From the NCBI GenBank assembly GCA_022425565.1, contig JAKMFG010000271.1, positions 1 to 21,798 of the forward strand: DNA of 21,798 nt, written 5' to 3'. The notes under the pieces are model-generated. The model was not told the DNA's origin and made no database searches. It saw only the letters and a program-made list of their open reading frames with translations. The stretch's first letter is position 1, and the number at the start of each line of letters is the position of its first letter. This DNA is from Alphaproteobacteria bacterium (GTDB lineage: Bacteria > Pseudomonadota > Alphaproteobacteria > Puniceispirillales > Puniceispirillaceae). Positions 17,982-21,798 of this stretch are shown piece after piece. Both the position numbers and the translations under genes were made by a program.

Positions 17982-17990
17982 TAACTCCCT

Positions 17991-18836
17991 TTATGACGCT
18001 TTTTGAGATTTCAGGCCAATTTCTCTTAGTCGTTCTTGTAGATAATCATCGGCCGTAGTGCCCGGTTTCAGTAGTACCTCGGGCCGCGGATGCAGGAACA
18101 TCGGCATGGAATAGCGCGACACATTCTGGCCGGCATCGGGGTTGGTAACCCGATGAGTGGTGGACGGGTAATAATCGTCCGTCGCCATCGCCAGCATATC
18201 GCCATTGTTGATTGTGATCATCCCCGGGTCACAGACGACATCATGCCAGTTTCCGGCCTTGTCCATCGCCTGCAGGCCAGGCTTCGACCCTGACAGCAAC
18301 AAGGTGATCAGGTTGATATCCTCGTGTGCGGCGGCGCGGATGGCGCCCGGCTCGCTTTGTTCGACCGGCGGGTAATGAAGAATGCGAAGGAGCGACTGGC
18401 TGCTTCCGTCCATCATCTGGTCCAATGGCATCGACAGGGTATCGGTAACCTCGGCAGGTGCCTGCTGCTGGATCCAGCCAAGTAGCTCGCAGCCAAGGGA
18501 ATCGAGATCGGCATAGATCTGGCGGGTCTTCTCCTCAATGTCGGCCGGAAGCCGGCAACCGGGATAGACATGAAAGAACTCTTTCAGATCCTTGACCTGT
18601 GAATCCTTGGCATTTTCGGACTGGAAGGCGAAATAGCCGTCATGTGCCGGCGGTTGCACGGCGTAGTCGAACTTGTTGTCACCGGCGAAGAAGCCGCCCC
18701 AGCTATCATAGATGGCTTCGATCCGTTCCGGAGTGATCGGATGGTTCTTGAGTACGGCAAAGCCGGTGTCGCGCAATGAGCGCGAAAGTGTTTCAGCGGC
18801 GTCGGGTGCCTTATAATCAACAATCTCGACCTTCAT
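17991..18836 (-). CDS. 2-oxoglutarate/Fe(II)-dependent dioxygenase, isopenicillin N synthase family
   Basis: A 281-residue non-haem iron oxygenase. The N-terminal dioxygenase motif (GFAVLKNHPI, 25-34), LLRILHYPP (149-157), the iron triad H171-x-D173...H228 and the co-substrate motif R241-x-S243 are all present, so it should be active and couple 2-oxoglutarate decarboxylation to substrate oxidation. The substrate cannot be read from the motifs; isopenicillin synthesis is not implied. Position is the strongest clue: it lies 31 bases after nucleoside hydrolase and nine before the nucleoside-binding protein, inside the nucleoside operon. Fungal pyrimidine deoxynucleoside 2'-hydroxylase and thymine-7-hydroxylase act in nucleoside salvage and belong to the 2-oxoglutarate oxygenases, so a nucleoside or base substrate is my inference. 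The ATG at 18834-18836 has GGGA five bases upstream. Confidence 0.88.
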   Translation of the reverse strand: MKVEIVDYKAPDAAETLSRSLRDTGFAVLKNHPITPERIEAIYDSWGGFFAGDNKFDYAVQPPAHDGYFAFQSENAKDSQVKDLKEFFHVYPGCRLPADIEEKTRQIYADLDSLGCELLGWIQQQAPAEVTDTLSMPLDQMMDGSSQSLLRILHYPPVEQSEPGAIRAAAHEDINLITLLLSGSKPGLQAMDKAGNWHDVVCDPGMITINNGDMLAMATDDYYPSTTHRVTNPDAGQNVSRYSMPMFLHPRPEVLLKPGTTADDYLQERLREIGLKSQKAS

Positions 18837-18867
18837 CCTGTCCCTTCCCTTAAACCGCTCGTCGGTG

Positions 18868-19824
18868 TCAGTTTCCGTCTTCCGTCCTTCTGGCCCCAGC
18901 GACAGCATCAGCCCGCCCTGTGAGCTCGACAAATGCTCGTCGTGCCACGTCACTATCCACGTCCATCGCAACCCTCACCGGTCTGCGACCTTCAGCACCC
19001 GTCACGGTGCGGCCAATCTCCTCACCCTCACACACTACCGAGATTGGCGTGTTCTCAAAACCGAATAATTCAGGGTCGGTGATTGCCATGATCGCCGAGG
19101 GGTCATGCATGAAACAGGACCGTGTTCCGGTTTTCGCCTCGTGAAAGTCGAAATAGAACCCGGTCGCCTCATTCAGAAAGCTGCCAATCACCGGGGATTG
19201 TGCCGCTATGGCCTCGAAATCGGCCGGAATGCATTGCGTTTTTTCAGTAACATCTAGCCCGACCATGGTGACGTCCCAGTCAGCAGCGAAGACGGCGTCG
19301 GCGGCATGCGGGTCGTTCCATATATTGGCTTCGGCGCAGGCGGTGACATTGCCGTGCCTTGCGGCACTTCCGCCCATCACCACAACACGCGCAGCAGTGC
19401 GGGTGAGAGCCTCGTCAAGCGCCAGCGCCGCGGCAAGATTTGTCAGCGGTCCGACGGCACAGATGATGATCTCGCCAGGCGCTTCGGCGCAGGTCTCGAC
19501 AAGATAGCGCGCCGCGTTGCGGGTGTCGGCCATGCGCGTCGGACGCATCGCCGGAAGGGTTCCGAATCCCTCCGGCCCGTGGACGAAATCTGCAGGTGGC
19601 TGTGGCTCGCGGGTCATCGGGGTCTCTGCGCCACCTGCCACTGCAGCCGGATAATGCGCCATTTCAGCAAGGCACAGCGCGTTGCGAGTCGCCTGTTTGC
19701 CGGTCACATTTCCAAACACCGTCGTCAACCCGACAACTTCCAGCCGTGGGTCGGCGAACGCCATGTGGATGGCCATGGCGTCGTCAATTCCGGGATCTGT
19801 ATCAATGATGATTTTCTGGGGCAT
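18868..19824 (-). CDS. Nucleoside hydrolase (IU-nucleoside hydrolase family)
   Basis: The enzyme hydrolyses the N-glycosidic bond of ribonucleosides to free base plus ribose. The 318-residue protein has the calcium/ribose-binding signature DTDPGIDD at 8-15, HGPEGFG, the VGPLTNLA segment, EANIWNDPHAA with ribose-contacting residues, and the late HDPSA aspartate motif. A frame extension to an ATG at 19863 exists, but the start at 19822-19824 gives the normal N-terminus and only a 23-base overlap with the kinase gene; neither has a clear ribosome-binding site. Base preference (inosine/uridine or pyrimidine-specific) cannot be told. In the operon it would feed ribose to the kinase and bases to Upp and other salvage enzymes. 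Confidence 0.93.
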   Translation of the reverse strand: MPQKIIIDTDPGIDDAMAIHMAFADPRLEVVGLTTVFGNVTGKQATRNALCLAEMAHYPAAVAGGAETPMTREPQPPADFVHGPEGFGTLPAMRPTRMADTRNAARYLVETCAEAPGEIIICAVGPLTNLAAALALDEALTRTAARVVVMGGSAARHGNVTACAEANIWNDPHAADAVFAADWDVTMVGLDVTEKTQCIPADFEAIAAQSPVIGSFLNEATGFYFDFHEAKTGTRSCFMHDPSAIMAITDPELFGFENTPISVVCEGEEIGRTVTGAEGRRPVRVAMDVDSDVARRAFVELTGRADAVAGARRTEDGN

Positions 19825-20713
19825 CTGATGAATTCGTCTGTTGGTTGGCGGCAAGATATTCATTCATTTCAGCGCGGCCGGGTATAGCGGCGGCGGCACC
19901 TGGGCGAGTGACCTGAATTGCTGCTGCCGCCGCCGCCTCGGCCATCGCCTGCTCCATTGGCCGGTCTGCGGCCATGGCGGCAAGCAGATACCCAAAGAAA
20001 CAGTCCCCGGCACCAGTGGTGTCGACGGGTGTGACTGAAAAGGCCGGCACATGGAAACTTCCGGCGATGCCGTCATAGTTGGCGCCGTCACCACCGCGTG
20101 TCACAACAAGATGTGGAATGCCGGCGTCTTTCGCCGGGGTGCCGAGCATGTCGGACAGCGCCGCCGCTTCTACTTCGTTGACGACAAGAAGATCTGTCTC
20201 GGGCAGAAGGCGCGCGGTAATCGCGGCATCAAAGGGCGCCGCGCTATAGGCAAGTTTCATCCCGCGCGCGCGGGCAGCCTCGACAAATTCATCAGCGCCA
20301 TTTGTTTCATTCTGAAGCAGCGCCCAGTCACCCTCGCCGGCGGCGTCGAGCTGCGAGATGGCCGCCGGCAAATCGATGTTATGATTAGCCCCCGAATAGA
20401 GCAGAATCTGGTTCTCGCCATCGTCTGACACACTGACAATGGCATGGCCGGTGGCAAGGCCGCTGTCCTGAACACCGCCGATATCGACCCCGGCATTGCT
20501 CATCTCGGCGCGAAGCCATTTATCTTCAGCATTGGTCGCGCCGATATGGCGAACAATGGCTCCGGCGCTGGCCAGCGCAATCGACTGGTTCGCACCCTTG
20601 CCGCCAAGCATACGTTCGTGATCGCGCGTGGTCAGTGTCTCGCCCGGGGCCGGAAAATGCGAGACCCGATAGATCAGATCGATATTAATGGAACCAAGGT
20701 TGAAGATTGTCAT
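19802..20713 (-). CDS. Ribokinase-like PfkB-family sugar kinase
   Basis: A 303-residue PfkB-fold kinase with the N-terminal signature GGKGANQ at 38-44 and the catalytic anion-hole motif VDTTGAGDCFFG near the C-terminus. Ribokinase, producing ribose-5-phosphate, is the most likely activity because a nucleoside hydrolase follows in the same operon; a nucleoside-kinase role within the PfkB family is an alternative. The ATG at 20711-20713 is chosen as the point where the conserved TIFNLGSINIDL begins, although the frame is open to 20794. No ribosome-binding sequence is evident. It is the first gene of the eight-gene nucleoside operon and is divergent from nth. Confidence 0.88.
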   Translation of the reverse strand: MTIFNLGSINIDLIYRVSHFPAPGETLTTRDHERMLGGKGANQSIALASAGAIVRHIGATNAEDKWLRAEMSNAGVDIGGVQDSGLATGHAIVSVSDDGENQILLYSGANHNIDLPAAISQLDAAGEGDWALLQNETNGADEFVEAARARGMKLAYSAAPFDAAITARLLPETDLLVVNEVEAAALSDMLGTPAKDAGIPHLVVTRGGDGANYDGIAGSFHVPAFSVTPVDTTGAGDCFFGYLLAAMAADRPMEQAMAEAAAAAAIQVTRPGAAAAIPGRAEMNEYLAANQQTNSSDAPENHH

Positions 20714-20825
20714 TTCAGGGGTCAGATGATGTGTATTGGTCCGGCAAATTGCACCTTGGTCGAGATTAGGGCAATCTTGCGTCCGGTCCAGCACTTTCCT
20801 GCGTTCGCGAAGGAGTCACGCATCT
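20714..20825. promoter_or_regulatory. Divergent region before the nucleoside operon and nth
   Basis: These 112 bases should hold the promoter for the eight-gene nucleoside operon (minus) and for nth (+). I find no convincing -35/-10 pair in either direction. An ATTGC (20748-20752) / GCAAT (20771-20775) inverted pair with an 18-base centre is the only symmetric element. AGGAG at 20811-20815 is the nth ribosome-binding site. Confidence 0.35.
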
Positions 20826-21485
20826 ATGGCAACCAGGCCTCGCCCCCGCAAGATGAAGCTCGACCATATTGAGGAATGTTTCGTACGCATGTCGGCGCGG
20901 CTTCCCGAACCCAAGACGGAGCTGGAGTATAAAAACCCCTATACGCTACTGGTGGCTGTCGTGCTGTCGGCGCAGGCGACGGATGTCGGGGTGAACCGGG
21001 CAACGAAAGGGCTCTATGCCGCCGCAGACACACCGCAGGCGATGGTCACGCTCGGCGTTGATGGCATCGCCCACCATATTCGCACCATCGGGCTGTTCAA
21101 CACCAAGGCCAAGAATGTCCACAAGCTGTCACAGATCCTCATCGACGAGCATGGCGGCGAGGTGCCATCTGACCGAGCGGCGCTCGAGGCGCTTCCCGGT
21201 GTAGGCCGGAAGACGGCGAATGTCGTACTGAACGAGGCCTTTGGCGAGCCCACCATCGCCGTCGATACGCATATTTTTCGCGTTGGCAACCGCACCGGAA
21301 TGGCCCCCGGCAAGACACCTGACGCCGTCGAGGCGGAGCTCGTCAGGCGTGTACCCGATGCCTGGAAAAAGGGGGCGCATCACTGGCTGATCCTGCATGG
21401 CCGCTATGTATGCAAGGCCCGAAAGCCGGATTGCGCAAGCTGCGCCATTTACGAGTTTTGCCTTTTTAAGGACAAGACCGCCTGA
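20826..21485 (+). CDS. nth: Endonuclease III
   Basis: A DNA glycosylase/AP lyase that removes oxidised pyrimidines in base-excision repair. The 219-residue protein has the helix-hairpin-helix LPGVGRKTA (123-131) with catalytic lysine K129, the catalytic aspartate D147 in AVDTHIFRV, and the C-terminal [4Fe-4S] motif C196-x6-C203-x2-C206-x5-C212. The frame is open upstream to 20736, but the ATG at 20826 is chosen because AGGAG lies ten bases before it and the family N-terminus starts there. It ends 37 bases from a convergent partial gene. Confidence 0.96.
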   Translation: MATRPRPRKMKLDHIEECFVRMSARLPEPKTELEYKNPYTLLVAVVLSAQATDVGVNRATKGLYAAADTPQAMVTLGVDGIAHHIRTIGLFNTKAKNVHKLSQILIDEHGGEVPSDRAALEALPGVGRKTANVVLNEAFGEPTIAVDTHIFRVGNRTGMAPGKTPDAVEAELVRRVPDAWKKGAHHWLILHGRYVCKARKPDCASCAIYEFCLFKDKTA

Positions 21486-21522
21486 CAGCCCATTTCTTCC
21501 GGGCACCATATGCGTGACCTGA

Positions 21523-21798
21523 TCAGCTGGCGGCCTTGCGACCGGCAAGCGCGCGCCTGCAGGATATCTCGTCGATCGGCGCACCGATCACCGGTGCGCG
21601 CCATGCCCAGCTGACAACCGTTGTGGTGCCGCTTTCGACAATCAGAAAGTAATCAACGACGCATGTCTCGAACCGGTATTGCCAGGTCTCTACCCCACCT
21701 TCGCTGCGGGTGAAGTCGGCCTCCCCCAGCTTTGACTGCAGCATCGGGACCGAGCTACCAATCAGCGAGGATGGCGCCAGTTCGGGAGGTGGCGGCGG
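21523..21798 (-). CDS. C-terminal fragment of a small protein of unknown function
   Basis: The frame is open to the right edge, so the start is outside the window; 91 residues are visible. They begin with a run of five prolines, then LIGSSVPMLQSKLGEADFTR, a W-Q-Y triad, a cysteine followed by DYFLIVE, and an Arg-rich end. The pattern (small glycine-leucine helix, then W-Q-Y and C-x-x-D-x-F-L strands) resembles small SmpA/BamE-like folds seen in hypothetical alphaproteobacterial envelope lipoproteins; without the N-terminus I cannot confirm a signal peptide. The gene converges on nth. Confidence 0.6.
   Translation of the reverse strand, partial: PPPPPELAPSSLIGSSVPMLQSKLGEADFTRSEGGVETWQYRFETCVVDYFLIVESGTTTVVSWAWRAPVIGAPIDEISCRRALAGRKAAS

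Noticed and set aside
16959..17984. A 341-codon open frame antisense to the BMP-family binding protein
   Set aside because: The minus-strand gene has a signal peptide, family motifs and operon context; the antisense frame is a codon-bias shadow.
17991..18836. Beta-lactam biosynthesis because of isopenicillin N synthase similarity
   Set aside because: No ACV synthetase or other beta-lactam genes are present, and the motif set includes the 2-oxoglutarate-binding R-x-S common to many unrelated family members.
20748..20775. ATTGC / GCAAT pair as a LacI-type operator for the nucleoside operon
   Set aside because: The arms are only five bases with an 18-base centre, a pairing expected by chance in a region of this size.

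Overview
The window is a gene-dense, high-GC stretch of a bacterial chromosome, almost certainly from an alphaproteobacterium. The evidence is the hemW-rdgB-rph / hrcA / grpE / dnaK-dnaJ / dapB neighbourhood, a heat-shock promoter of the alphaproteobacterial type before dnaK, and the protein sequences themselves. I cannot place it in a family. There are no rRNA or tRNA genes, insertion sequences, prophage genes or CRISPR arrays, and no gap without a gene is longer than about 160 bases.

Left part (1-5,060). The window opens inside a penicillin-binding-protein activator (LpoA/LppC-like, + strand). It converges on a minus-strand operon read rph -> rdgB -> hemW (tRNA 3' maturation, nucleotide-pool cleaning, haem chaperone). 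Divergent from rph is hrcA, the heat-shock repressor, whose 3' end overlaps a convergent double zinc-ribbon membrane protein.

Centre (5,179-11,484). An unrecognised minus-strand protein has a low-complexity acidic middle, three in-frame minisatellites and a lysine/alanine-rich histone-H1-like tail. It is divergent from grpE. Then come grpE, dnaK and dnaJ (the Hsp70 machine), with a sigma32-type promoter and a hairpin in the dnaK leader and another hairpin between dnaK and dnaJ. dapB (lysine and peptidoglycan precursor synthesis) follows.

Right part (11,497-20,713) is a nucleoside locus. Thymidine kinase (tdk) and uracil phosphoribosyltransferase (upp) are divergent from each other. Converging on upp is a compact eight-gene minus-strand operon read from 20,713 down to 12,856: ribokinase-family sugar kinase, nucleoside hydrolase, an isopenicillin-N-synthase-type 2-oxoglutarate/Fe(II) dioxygenase, a BMP-family periplasmic nucleoside-binding protein, its two-domain ATPase, two permeases, and cytidine deaminase. 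Together they would import nucleosides, deaminate cytidine, split off the base and phosphorylate the released ribose, while Upp and Tdk recapture uracil and thymidine. The dioxygenase has no established place in this route and is the most interesting item in the window; a pyrimidine (deoxy)nucleoside or base hydroxylase is my favoured hypothesis.

Right edge. nth (endonuclease III) is divergent from the nucleoside operon, and the window ends inside a small minus-strand protein of unknown role.
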